Under the pieces are notes generated by a model. That model was not told the DNA's origin and did no database searches. It saw only the letters and a list, made by a program, of their open reading frames with translations. Source: Megalonaias nervosa (lineage: Eukaryota; Mollusca; Bivalvia; Unionida; Unionidae). From it: DNA of 64,000 nucleotides. Location: the NCBI GenBank assembly GCA_016617855.1, contig JAECUM010003211.1, positions 1-64,000 on the forward strand, written 5' to 3'. Positions 1 to 11,327 of the stretch are shown piece after piece (the stretch's first letter is position 1; every line of letters starts with the position of its first letter). Position numbers and translations under genes: made by a program.

Positions 1-183
1 CGTGGGTTCGAGTCTCGGGTTCGGCCAATGTGGGTATGTGAGAAAGCTTGCTGGTAGCTTCTCGTGGGTCGATGGTTCTTCCCGGGATTTTTCCGGGTTC
101 GTCCTCCACCATTTATACTGGCCGCCATGTATAGTCTTACAGCCTATCTTGTGCTGAAAATTGGCGTTAAACCCTACAACAAC
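1..183 (+). mobile_element. SINE-A copy 1 (tRNA-derived SINE, head cut by window edge)
   Basis: The stretch opens at a pol III B-box-like GGTTCGAGTC, continues through the body (CTTCTCGTGGGTCGATGG, CCTCCACCATTTATACTGG, GCCGCCATGTATAG) and ends in a CAA-type tail. The same body recurs at 11475-11721 and 12993-13243 (opposite strand) and 36262-36480 (same strand), so this is a dispersed family. The tRNA-like head lies outside the window. Confidence 0.85.
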
Positions 184-1520
184 ATGCAGTGTTAAACTGT
201 GAATTTGTTTGGAATCCCCGCATCTACCGTTTAGTTTTCTTTACTTCGAATATCTCCAGTATTTGAAAATATTGCAAGCCGGAGAGATGAGTAAGAGAGG
301 CAATATAATGAAAATGTTATACACTTCTATGTTGCATTCTGCCTCTACTGATTTCCTAATTGATTTTCTTTGAATGTGATTCCCACCCCCACCCCCTTAA
401 ATATGGACAAAGTTATAATATTCTGCAAAATCGGGGCTGAAACCCTGTACTCACCCGTCATTTGAAACTTCGTTATACAAACGCCAGCACATATATGCAT
501 CTTGTAATCATAAAAATCCTTCAACTAACAGGCAAATTAAACAAGCATAAGCACGGTATCATAGTACAAACATAAAAGGTTTCATGTGCGCATATGAACG
601 GTTGTAAACAGTATATATAATATTGCAAAGATACGACACGTACTGAATGGAGACATAGGCTATGGTGTGATCGTAGCTTGGGATACTGTATCAAGTTATA
701 TGACAAAAATTGTTCGTCCGTGATGGGTACTGAGTAAGCTATTGTTTTCAATTCAAATACCTCGTTGTATTACCTAGTGTCATCCATCATCATTTAAATT
801 GATAATAACGGAAGATAGTGGCGAAAATACTGGTGAAATTTAATGTCCATGTAGTATCAGAGATATCCTGTTTGCATGATATTGATTAACTGTCAAATTA
901 TATGAGGCCGTTCATTTATGATTGATAATACTGTTACAAACAGTATTTTTATTATTGCCAATACAGGTATCATAGATTTGGTCAAGTATCATAAACAACA
1001 CGTATTACACAATCCGGATTGTCAGCTTCACTTGATCTACTTGAAAGTAACTATCGTCTGTTGGTGAGTTAGATATATCATTTGATACTATCTGATTATG
1101 ACTTTGGTTAAGTTTAGTCAAAGTGCGTTAAACACCACCTTTAATAATCAATAATCTATCTTGATCAGCCGCTTTGTGGCGGTCCCTTGCATCAAATTAG
1201 CGCATAAATAAACACACAACATGAAGCAAATGGCGACTGCTTAAGACAGGTAAGGCCTTTATTGAGGAAATTATACAAGGAGAAAGACATAAAACGGACG
1301 ATGCCTTGTGTAGCGCATTAACAGTGTCATTTATTACTGTCGAGTAGTGTTTTAGGACTATGTGAACTAATCTGGAATGCATATAATTTTTCAATGTTGG
1401 ACTTCGATATTAAGCCTCTTTCGACTATACCTTAATATCCGCGGACATTAATAAAGATATTGACGAAGTGAGCTGACCAGCAGGTCGAGTCTTTACAAAG
1501 GACTTTGTTCCATTTTACTA
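184..1520. other. Non-coding, nothing recognised
   Basis: AT-rich sequence with only short chance reading frames on both strands. I see no repeat, RNA gene or splice-bounded exon. Confidence 0.5.
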
Positions 1521-1522
1521 AC

Positions 1523-1625
1523 CGGGATGAGCGCATGGCTGAGTGGGTTCGGGTGCTTGTGCAGGAAGGATATTCGGTACGTGCCGCTAGTCGCAGCACG
1601 GGTTAGATTCCTGCTAGGAACAAAT
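1523..1625 (+). repeat. tRNA-like sequence (tRNA pseudogene or SINE head)
   Basis: An A-box-like TGGCTGAGTGG at 1536-1546 and a B-box-like GGTTAGATTCC at 1601-1611 are spaced as in a long-variable-arm (Ser/Leu-type) tRNA. The B box departs from GGTTCRANNCC at one base and I could not close a clean cloverleaf. A decayed tRNA or a SINE head fits better than a working tRNA. Confidence 0.35.
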
Positions 1626-2189
1626 TATAACTCTCTAACATGTTAATATATAAAGGGCTTAACCTGAGCTGAAAATGAAAGAAATCAACTTTAGACATAT
1701 CTAGTATTACAAGTAATACAAGCAGTTTTGAACCTGCCCGGGGGTTAGGCTGTGGAAGGCCAGCGGACAGTCCTGTCAGAACGATTAACCTGCTGTACGC
1801 AAGGGAAAATATGAGATTTGTATTAGGCCGGCAGAAAAACCCCTCCTTCTTAAGGATGCCGAAAATATACCGTTTTGTTTCATTTTAAGAATGTCGGCTC
1901 GCCCAGTATGTCGTCTGATCATACCGCATGTTTTTCGAAAAAACGGTCCTGAAGGAGGAGTCCACCAATATTGCACGTTGCCTTTCCCGCGTTTGTTCAT
2001 GGTTACCACACATAATTAATTTCTGCAAGTGGTTTTTGGTGTCTTGTTAATGGTGCTGGCAGAAACATCTTCCGAAACTAATGACAATTTTCTCGAATTG
2101 TGCACCTCGGAACTTGTAATTTTCGCAACGAACGTTTTATAGTTGCTTTTTTAATTACTTTTGGTAACGTTTCAATCTGATATGTTGTC

Positions 2190-2575
2190 TATGTTCTGGC
2201 GCCTCGAGTTTGGTACGTACATGCTAGGTATAAACTATCTTTTTGACCTCCTTTTTCTTCTTTAAAACCTTGCTGTTTCAACTCTGCAACTAGTTGGCAA
2301 CAATACTCAACATCGTTTTCCTCCATTATTTCCTTAAAAGTCGATGTTATAACTTGTTTAGAACAAGGATCTTATTTTAAGAAGTGTTTTACCGATATGC
2401 CGATTATGAAAGCTCGCTCTTCGTTCTCGGTTGTCAGATTTTTGTTGTGCACATCTATAACGAATTTGCCGATACAATCTAGGTCATGTTTAAACTCTTC
2501 AATGGAGAAGGAGTCGTCTGCTCGTTTACTGGCAATGATTTCTTGGTAATACCTGAACAGTAATGGATGTGGCAA
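2190..2575 (-). pseudogene. Unidentified decayed coding region
   Basis: One minus-strand frame stays open for about 130 codons apart from a single TAA after H-F-L-K (near 2372). The translation looks protein-like rather than low-complexity: an amphipathic segment beginning LLFRYYQEIIASKRADD, an acidic stretch, then after the stop an E-E-N-D-V-E-Y start and a lysine/glutamate-rich end. Further in-frame stops follow below 2190. I do not recognise the family. It could be a decayed gene or mobile-element ORF, or chance. Confidence 0.25.
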
Positions 2576-2699
2576 AGCGGTAATGTCGGCACTAGGTTGT
2601 TTTTTATTTTATACAGCAGAGGTCTTTTGTGAACTTTGTTTGAAGCTTCAGCTTCGTTTTTAATATGCCCCTCCATGCTAGCATAGGACTAACATTGTC

Positions 2700-3580
2700 A
2701 AAACCTTTCATGGTTTTACGAGATTTTAAATATAACTGGTTGAGAGATTAACTCTAAGTAAAGAAAAATTGGGTCCGCATAAAGCCAGTGGACGGCTTAT
2801 CGCCCATGTATCGCTATTGTAACAATACGGTCAAGGCGCAATTGGTATAAGTTCAGAGGAAGCAACGGGAGCACAAACTGCGATTTCTTTTCCAGACGGT
2901 TCGAAAAGGAACAGGCAGAGCTTGTAATGAATACACAGCGAACTTTTCATGAGCGACACGCGGGCTTAGGTTCTTCTGAGAGCTACAAGCTCGTGCTTGC
3001 AACTTCGTAGATTACAACGGCTGTGTATACCTTGTCCAATGCATTCGTCAACTTCCTGTAGGATAAGATCGAATTCTTCTTGGATGACAAAACGTTGTCC
3101 CTCCCTTAGCATTTTAGACATGTGGTCTGCGATTGTTTTGTGCTTTGTTTAGGCTAGGACGCTTATTTCAACGTGCTTTTTATATTCATGGATAGTCCCT
3201 GGCTAATAAAAGTCCTAGCTACAGCTTAAAGCTGTAATCTCAATGGGAAATGAGTGTAGACAATACAATAGTCCAATCCCTAACAAGAGACAGTCGTCAG
3301 TGTGGTGTCAACCCCATTCACTGTGTTTACTGCACGCTTGTACTCTTTATATAAAGTGCACCGCCCTTCAGCCTCTGCCGTTAGGGAAGTGATCCTTTCG
3401 GACGAAAATCTTGTTGGACTTAAGAGTTCTGGATATATCATCATTACAAGTCATCTATAAGCAGAGTGATATGAAAGTTTAATTGATCCTGAAGGTGGGC
3501 AAAGAAACCCCCTGCGGACATGTACATCTAACCTGTCGTCGTGACCTACTAGTAAGACGACGTTGATGTAAAAGGATATA
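2700..3580. other. Non-coding, nothing recognised
   Basis: No long frame, repeat or RNA gene was seen. The sequence looks less AT-rich than most of the rest of the window. Confidence 0.4.
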
Positions 3581-3705
3581 TCATTGTGCTTAATATCATT
3601 AGATCAGGACATGATGATCTTCAATAAACCCACAAACACGTTCGCCAAGTCACAACTACCATGCCCTCCATCCGCAGTTTCAGCGAGTGTCGTTTTTCTG
3701 GTCGA

Positions 3706-3963
3706 TTACTGTGATGAGGCAGAACGTGTCTGTTTCGAATATAATTCTGTTGATTTCGTGGTTGGAAGAGTGAACGTTTCGTCAAACACCACTTTGTCAT
3801 TATAGTAGCAATCGCACCCGAGAATCCCCAAGGGCAGTGCTTTCAGCCGTTGTTCCAGCAGCCAAATAGCAATTAACTCTAGCTGCTCGCGGGTTGTCTT
3901 AGGATGAGCTGGGTGGTCCCAGTGCTCGATGTTTATCTGCTTTTGCATCCTCGTTCCACCCAA
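3706..3963 (-). other. Unidentified 85-codon reading frame
   Basis: An uninterrupted minus-strand frame starts with ATG and has a mixed, globular-looking composition, including the segment LIAIWLLEQRLKALPLG. No splice sites are evident and no family is recognised. It sits next to another protein-like decayed stretch at 4333-4896, which raises the chance that it is a remnant rather than random. Confidence 0.2.
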
Positions 3964-4332
3964 ATCTTAATCGGTACGTGAAAACCCCAAGAAGGCGCAT
4001 ATATTCTGGCAACAGTTGCTTCTAATCCATGTCGATGTCATGCACTTGTGTGAACTGCACCAACACTCTGTCTTCGTCGATTGCAGAATTGGCAGGCGGC
4101 ACCAATGATTCGTGTTCTTTGTGCGTCCGGTTGCTCCCGCATGGCTTTGGCTTGCACAGCGCGGATTCTAATTGCGGAAGCCGAAGATGGTCCGAGTTGC
4201 TGAATGCTGAGTCTCACGACGCCTGTTCGCTGGCGTTTAGGTCCTCACACCAGACGATGTCTCTACCGGAAAACAGATGCACATCTAGTTGTAACACGAG
4301 ACGTTACTGAGTGACTGATCACCGCTGTCATT

Positions 4333-4896
4333 ATGATTACAAGGAGTGAAAAGAGTTGCCCTCGTTCAGTTACTACATTTCCTTCACAGGTTATTAAACG
4401 GGGTGTAAAAAACACAACAGCCGCCATACATGTCGACTCTGTCAATGCCATCGCGGATACCCAACTCAATGCGTCTGTCGCTGCTGCATTTGGGAACCGT
4501 TTAAGGTGCCACTCGACTTGGAGCTAATAAACGATAACATGACCTACTACCAGTCCGGCCATTCAGACTGCCTCAGGACATAATGATGGGACGCGCTACA
4601 CCATACACGACAACCACAGGGTGGTTCAGAGCACTAACAAGGTGGCGACCTATACCATCAGCAGCATCTGTCCACAGTACACCATTATGACCCCCACAGA
4701 ACTCGCACGCACGATCAGGATTCTGACACTCAATTTTGACAAGGAATGTGATTATTACCTATGGATCGCACTAAGCAAACTGTCCGCAAGTCTGCCGATT
4801 AGACAGGAATTTCAACTATTTTGGAAGGAAACAGTCAGTGTGCTTTTAGGATGCCAACAAAATATCAGAAAAAAATGTACTGAGTATATAACATAA
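4333..4896 (+). pseudogene. Unidentified decayed coding region, frame-broken
   Basis: Protein-like coding signal moves between frames along this stretch. An ATG frame runs to about 4527. A second frame is plausible around 4505-4583. A third runs from about 4562 to a stop at 4896 and includes QYTIMTPTELARTIRIL. The pattern suggests a gene with at least two frameshifts. The product is not recognised; it could come from a mobile element or another inserted sequence. The frames are not joined here. Confidence 0.3.
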
Positions 4897-5325
4897 AAAA
4901 GAAGAAATAAGACTGTGAGTAGGTTTCAAAATCCGTGCAACTCGTGCAATTGTAAATAGTTAGCAAGAACAATTGCATAAACAACTAGCAGTATGAAAAT
5001 GTCCGAGCTAGGGAAGTATTTCAAACGCGGAGAACAGAGACGAAAGAGAGACCTTTCTGTAATGATCTTACCCAAAGGGTAATCAAGAAATCGACATGAC
5101 AGATATTCAACTAGAGTGGAGACCATCCATGGTGGTGACTATGGTGGACCTAGAATTGAGAAATCGTGACTTCTTAAATCTAGCAGCGGTGGAGGAACGG
5201 AAACGGGGGATATAATTTAAGACCCAATGAACAACACCAAAAGTTCCATGTGGACGCATACCGATATGAGGAGAATCAGTAAACATCAAAAGAATCCTCG
5301 CTAAAAATGAGGACAATAAAGAAAG

Positions 5326-5930
5326 ACAGAAGAGCTACGTTATCTCCGATTTTCCATACGAGATCCCACTACTAGCTACGGTAGAACTCATTGAACAAAA
5401 ATTCAAGATCAAAGTTATCAATGCTTGAACGAAAACCCATACAGGATACCAAATAAAGAACAGGGTGAGAATACTGGCAATAGAAAAAGAGGATATAAGA
5501 AGTATGAAACCTGTCTTTTTTCTACACGGCTTCTTAGTAAGAAAGTATTACAAAAGATACATTTACAATATAAAATTCAAGCACTGTGGAAACACTGGGC
5601 ATGCACATAGCAACTATCAAATGTAGAAAGAAAGTGGAAAAACAGAAGAGAAACAAGAATAAATCCATATAAGCATGTCAGTGATCTCTCCAAAACAGAA
5701 AGTACAAGAACTAGCAAAAATACAGAAACAGAAGGATTTAACCAAAACCCAGGACTGGCGGCAGTGGTAGCGAGGGAAAGAGGTGAAAGAACAGAGGAAA
5801 ACAAGAAGACCCAACCCAGAGGGAAAACTACAGGTTTTCCGAAACTGAAGGAAGCAAAGCCACCACAAATAGAAGAAACAGGAAAGGACGGATACGGAAC
5901 TGAAAAGAAAGGAAGAAGGAAGAAATGAAG
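5326..5930 (+). pseudogene. Retrotransposon gag-like remnant with damaged zinc knuckle
   Basis: One plus frame from about 5326 to 5613 carries a single internal stop (near 5426) and ends in a CGNTGHAHSN segment near 5587-5607. This matches the core of a CCHC zinc knuckle (C-x2-C-x4-H-x4-C), with the first and last cysteines replaced by F and Y. Downstream, another frame (about 5635-5928) is rich in K, E and T, as in basic gag tails. CCHC knuckles are typical of gag/ORF1 proteins of retroelements. The element class cannot be told from this piece. Confidence 0.4.
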
Positions 5931-6019
5931 TCCCAATACGGAACTTTCACAAGCTGAACTTTGAAGACGAACTAGGAGACTTACTACGAGTACAATGTTA
6001 TTTCTACTGCAAATGTGAT

Positions 6020-6022
<3 letters not shown>

Positions 6023-6093
<71 letters not shown>
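6023..6093. repeat. (TA)n microsatellite
   Basis: About 35 uninterrupted AT dinucleotides. They produce a spurious isoleucine/tyrosine repeat in minus-strand translation. Confidence 0.97.
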
Positions 6094-6096
<3 letters not shown>

Positions 6097-6940
6097 ATCC
6101 ATAAAAAAGAACATAATCGATACAAAAAAGGGAGAAAGGACTAGAGAAAGAAATGATTAGGAAAAAATAGTTATCTTAGTTATGAAAATTTTGAAAAAGC
6201 CCTTAAAAATTTAACTACAAATAAGTATAAACTTGTCTTCAAACTTTACTTACAACCATACTGACAGACTCGCAGGCAAAGGTAAAAAAATTTCTCAAAA
6301 GCGTACTCAAGTATTTATGCCGAAATCATTGTAGTGGGTCTTTCCTTTTCATCTCAACTCCACCAAAGGACCACCTATTTTGTTAATTTAAGACTCAAAA
6401 GCTAACTCGACCACATTTGAACCCTATATTACTTATAATACCTTAAAAAAAAAAACCCCACAACTGACCTAAACTCTCCAGATTACAACAATAAAGCAAT
6501 CAACTAACAGCTTGTTGTATATACATGCTAGCCATAATCCCATTATGTGCCCACGCATCACTGCATTGTTTGCAATAATTGCTGGAACAGTTCTGGTACC
6601 CATTGGACTGGTTCTTGATAGTTTCTGTACTACACATAAATGTACAAAATGGTATTTTAGAATTACATGTACGTCAAAACCATGTGAGCACTAGTTAGAA
6701 TAAGCCAGACAATCTGTTCTCCATTCATAGGTCACATATCATCACTTTAGCTATCGACATAAATATAAGCAGATGATCTGCATAATGTAAGGGTCATACA
6801 TTGGGATAAATATCAATAATTTTCTAGACTTTCAACATCTTAAAAATAAGTTTATGCATTTCATTAGCACAATCCAAGTTTTCTCAGGCATATTAGATTT
6901 AGTTCTTGAGCTAGACATGTCAAATTTGAACCAATGCAAA
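6094..6940. other. Non-coding, nothing recognised
   Basis: AT-rich, with only short frames. No repeat or exon was recognised. Confidence 0.45.
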
Positions 6941-6971
6941 GGTAAGACATGTTCTGCAATGAAGCAACAAA

Positions 6972-7128
6972 TCAAAACTTCTTGATGAGGTTTTTGATCT
7001 TCAGTATTGAGGCCTTTTCTGATGGAATATTAGTTGTTGTCAACATTACTGGCACATTAGTAGCCAGCCCATACACAGCCTGGGGTGCCTGCAGTGAGGT
7101 GGCTGTTGCCATTTGCACAGATGAAACT
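6972..7128 (-). other. Coding-like stretch, possible terminal exon
   Basis: On the minus strand a TTTTTCAG acceptor-like site near 7129 is followed by an open frame of about 52 codons to a stop at 6972. It includes ATATSLQAPQAVYGLATNVP and ends in a lysine-rich tail. No partner exon was found. It may be a decayed mobile-element or gene remnant. Family unknown. Confidence 0.22.
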
Positions 7129-7685
7129 GACTGAAAAACCTGCAAAAACTTCCGCACCTTTAATTCTGATCTTCCCTGCCTGTTTTTATTTGTTTTAGCA
7201 TGGTTAAGGAATACTTTATTGCCAGCTGATCCATAATTAATTTTTTTCCAAAACAAAATCCTTATTGTCTTTTTGTTCTAACCAGCTCCATATGAAACAA
7301 ATTTTTATTTCACTGGTCAAATTTAGTGACATGCACATATTTTCCTATTTCCACAAATTTAAATTCCATAAAAGCCATGAAATTATTTCAAAAGATCTAG
7401 AGTATGTGAGACATAACTCAGAACTGCAACAAAATGTACCATGGTTAACTTCCGATATCTTGTGTCGTGCATCTTGTTACTTTCTTTCCCACTTGCATTA
7501 TATCCAGGAAAAATATTCAGAAAAAAACTAAAAAGGACACTGGAAATTTTAACAACAAAAAAGGAAAATCGGTCTGCATTAAAACCGGAATTCTGACTAA
7601 AATTGGAAAGGTCCATCAATGCTTTAGGTACAGTGAGGCATCAGCGCCCATTTCAGATGGCTTGATTACCTACAGACATGAGAAG

Positions 7686-8050
7686 AAACAAGAAATTACA
7701 AACACAAATGATTATGGATGCACCAGTGCATCAAACAATGGATGTACCAGTACAGTTGACTGCACAAAATGCTCAGAAAGTTTCACAGGTAACCAAGGTT
7801 AAACACCCTCGTTGAGATGCTGCTGGTAAAAGACCTGCTGAGATGATGGAACAATGCTGGGCTGAAAAGAAAAAGAAGACTGCCAAGACACACACTGCTC
7901 CTTCTGCTCCTGAGTAACAACAACAGACAATGCCATCTAATGTTCTCTGGTGTGTCCTGGTTTGGTAGATGGCCTTCTTGATGCCTCATCCCACAGCAGC
8001 AGCACAATTAGTTGATATGACAATTCAAGAGCAGCCCCTCAAAAAATACA
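7686..8050 (+). pseudogene. Unidentified coding-like remnant with several stops
   Basis: One plus frame reads as protein-like sequence interrupted by stops. It begins M-I-M-D-A-P-V-H-Q-T, passes a KVKHPR segment followed directly by a TGA, then a lysine-rich AEKKKKTAK segment, another stop and a glutamine-rich part. The regular amino-acid character on both sides of each stop suggests decay of a real ORF. I cannot name the parent protein. Confidence 0.3.
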
Positions 8051-8348
8051 GCACTGCAGGTGCCTGCAGCATCTATTAGACATAAACCTTGCCCCTTTTA
8101 AAGGGAACAGCAGTTTGTTTGTAAATTTAAACTTGTTAAAAACCATGCAAGATGTCTGCACCACCATATGCCATGGACTTCAGAAACCTCATTTACCATG
8201 CAACTGTACTTTGTGGCTTTCAGTGATGGTAAAACAGTAATCAAGATGCAAGAAGCCAAACTGTGCCAAATCGATCTCAAATAAGGCACAACAGTCACAG
8301 GCACTATAGTGCTGAGCCTAATGATGGAGAACTGCTAATTAAACAAGA

Positions 8349-8652
8349 GACCTCGCCAGTGGCCTAAGTGGTTATGTGGGAGGTAGTGGGTTTGAACCCC
8401 AGCTGAGTCATACCAAAGACTTATAAAAATTGTTCTAGCAGCTGCCTCACTTGGTGCTCAGTATTAAGAGGTTAGTGTCAGAACTGATCTGCCTGGTGTC
8501 ACGATAATGTGACAGGTGGGACATCATGCTACAGGTCTGCGGCATGATGCCCCAGTGCTAGACATCAATATAAACTGCCACACTGTAGACATCGTAGCGA
8601 TATGATTAAAATTGTTGAAGCTACATTAAAAATAAAAAAAACACAAACACAC
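8349..8652 (+). mobile_element. SINE-B copy 1 with target-site duplication
   Basis: A tRNA-like head with B box GGTTTGAACCC is followed by a body (TGAGTCATACCAAAGACTT, GTATTAAGAGGTTAGTGTC, GGGACATCATGCTAC, GCATGATGCCCCAGTGCTA, GTAGCGATATGA, AAGCTACATTAAAAA) shared with 44587-44904 and 60927-61308. The 11-bp sequence attaaacaaga flanks it at 8338-8348 and 8653-8663, as expected of LINE-mediated insertion. Confidence 0.9.
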
Positions 8653-8663
8653 ATTAAACAAGA

Positions 8664-9876
8664 CACCAGTCCAACTAATATCAAGTCAACATAATGACCT
8701 CTGTTGTCAATGACTCACACCACCTTATTTCTATGTTAAACCCATAATATATCAAAACAAAACTTGCCAGCCACAACAAGCACTCTAATATCATAAGGAC
8801 AGGCTGCATGTAGAGCAGAATGCAGATAAGATTTTCATTTATGCCAATGCTGCAATACACAAGTACTACCTGGTGACTGAAGGAAAAACAGACAATGTCG
8901 CACAGATTGGCAATGAGCATAAGGTCTCTGACTACTACACATTCTCACTTGAGTTGCACAATTATGAGATGATGTTTGTCACCTGGAGAGGCTCACTGCC
9001 ATCAGCTATATCACCTATATATATTTTTTAAAACCCCATCAGCATTGCTTGAGAGCTAGCTAGCAGCTAAAAAGCAGATATGATGATACATTTTGCACCC
9101 AAAACATCTAGTGAAGGTGCTGGAACCACAAAACATGAAAACACAATGAGTACTAAGCTTGTGGCCATATATTACCACCTATGAGGTTACGGGATACAAG
9201 ATTATCAAGTATGTTAGTCTGTATTCTAGTAAAAGAAAATACAATGTAGTTTAAAAAGATTGGAATGAACATTTAGCAACAATTCTAAAGTACAAAAGCC
9301 TTTTCAGTGCCACAGAGCTATGATTACAGATGGACGTCTTCACAAAGTACCATTTGTGCAACAGTTGGAGCAACTTAGTAAGACCTATATTAAATCCATC
9401 TTGTTTACAACGTATCCATGAGTGATTGCAGTTATTGGGCAAACAAAGAATATCGCAGGTATTTAGTACATTTTACAGACTGCTCAGATAGAATTGTAAC
9501 TTATGTTTATCTGCTATCTGTTTTGCTAAATTCCAATAAACAATTTAAAAATAACAGTGCAGAAGAGTACTTTGCAGTTAGCACCCAAAACTTTCCAAAA
9601 TATTAGTAAAAAGATATGTACATTCTTGGCTCAATTTTATTTATTCTATGGAGCAAGGCTTAACAGATATACAGTAGTGTACTAATGGTGTGTGTGTGTG
9701 TGTTGAGGGGAACAGGGTGCCACAGGTTTTGGGGCACCAAAACCATGGGCACTAGAGGTCTTGGGGTGCCAAAACCCATTTAGGACTTCATTGTTGCCCA
9801 AGGCGACATTTACCCTTACTATGCCACTGCAGATATAGATTATATGAAGGCAGCAACATTTAGCCAATAACGACAA
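8664..9876. other. Non-coding, nothing recognised
   Basis: Short frames only. A short (TG)n run occurs near 9687-9702, followed by a small local repeat of GGGGCACCAAAACC-like sequence at 9729-9775. Confidence 0.4.
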
Positions 9877-9961
9877 AAACTCTTTACCTATATATAATTC
9901 ACTGAAACTCTTTACCTATATACATATCACTGAAACTTTTTACCTATATACAATTCACTGA
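9877..9961. repeat. Short tandem repeat, about 28 bp x 3
   Basis: Three consecutive copies of aaactctttacctatata-aattcactg with small differences. Confidence 0.85.
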
Positions 9962-10550
9962 TGATAAATCCTCCCAACATATAAATAAAATCTCATGAAA
10001 AGCATGAAGGAGAACAGAAGCTATTTCGTTGCAAATCTGACAGACTTTACAGAAGAAAAACTGAAAAGAATTCGCATGCATAAATGAATTGGGCTCAACT
10101 GTTACAATTGTGGAAATAGAAAAGAAGTTTATATTTTTGTTTTTCCTGGCATGGAATAGTTTGTTGGACCAGAATGACTGCACAAAAGAGTATAGGTCAT
10201 AAGTATTATGCGACCAGTGAATTGTGAACTTCTTAATCGTTTTCTTTTATTTCATACTGGAAAAATCAGAAACTACAAGCACATGCAAATGCATCCAAAA
10301 AAACGATAAAAAGAATAATATAAAAGCTTAAAATTTATAGCAATTTACTAACATGGTAACTGAACAAGAATTGGTACAGCTATGTGACCTGTTATTGATT
10401 TTGCTCATGGTATTACCAGCACTCTGAGTGATGTATTCAATATATCAGTCGATTCAGACCTCCAGATAAAAAATATTGAGCTGTATGCAAAAAAATATGG
10501 TATACGATTGTTATCCTCATTCTAATTCAATGTAAATCTCAGGAATGTTA
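9962..10550. other. Non-coding, nothing recognised
   Basis: AT-rich. No repeat, RNA gene or exon was recognised. Confidence 0.4.
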
Positions 10551-10596
10551 CATGAAGGCCTGTGACATCACAGTTGGATAGAGGCTTGTGACATCA

Positions 10597-11250
10597 CAGG
10601 TGGCGCTCTACAGTTTCATATTTTGCATAGGGTTAGAACTTCAAAGAAAATGAATTCCCCTGGGTTTCCTCACTAGTTATACTGGCTTTTTAAAAAAGAC
10701 CTTGTATATCTTAGGTATTGTTCAAAGAACCTTTAATTCCCTTTATTTTGGTGTATGATTGATGGGTGTAATATGGGTTATAGAGTATACAGCTTGGCCT
10801 TACTCCAGATGTGCACCTTTCAAAAAGTGCTAGCTCCACTTGGTCATTTTCACTTCCTGAACTTCAGAGGTAAATTGTAAAAAAAAGAGCCGATAACTTT
10901 TTTACATTTTATATATTTGGTAATTCATTCATTGCACTTTCAGAAGCTGGTATTGTCTAGTCTGGCAAAATTCATTTTCCCTATTTTAATAGCTGGTAAG
11001 GATAGTGTACTTTAGACAAATTCAGGCTGATTTCAGGAGCACCAGGGAGCAGTCATTTTAGTTAGCAGTGTGCTAAGATCATTTACAATTTCCAAAAGTA
11101 CAATACCCTAAGAAATGTCAGCCACATTACATCAAAGTAGGAAAGATGTATGCCAACATTCTCTCCACTGTGCATGTTTTAAATGCAAACAACTTCACCT
11201 TACATATGTCACTCTCTCAAAAGTACATAATAACTGGTGGGTGCCCCCCC
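10597..11250 (-). mobile_element. Non-autonomous DNA element, copy B (inverted)
   Basis: This segment is the reverse complement of 11328-12230 with the SINE there removed. Shared blocks include gtggcgctctacagtttcat at the outer end, ggcttggccttactcc-type sequence mid-arm, and ctccactgtgcatgtttaaa-type sequence near the inner end. It has no coding capacity, and its short terminal sequences (ggtggcgctc and the inner ggtgggtgcccccc) match those of copies A and C in inverted orientation. A MITE or other internally deleted DNA transposon fits. Superfamily not determined. Confidence 0.7.
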
Positions 11251-11327
11251 AGTCATATGGAGTCTTGTGACATTGCAGTCATATGGAGGCTTGTGACATC
11301 AGTCACAAAGATGCTTGTGACATCATA
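11251..11327. repeat. Spacer between head-to-head elements with GTGACATC repeats
   Basis: About 77 bp contain repeated agtcatatggag and gcttgtgacatc words. The same gcttgtgacatcac words also lie just outside the other end of copy B (10558-10597), so they may be subterminal repeats of a larger parent element. Confidence 0.6.

Noticed and set aside
5577..6125. 182-codon minus-strand hydrophobic frame
   Set aside because: Its start is a (TA)n tract read as Ile/Tyr, and the rest is antisense to the lysine/glutamate-rich gag-like remnant, so the hydrophobicity is an artefact.
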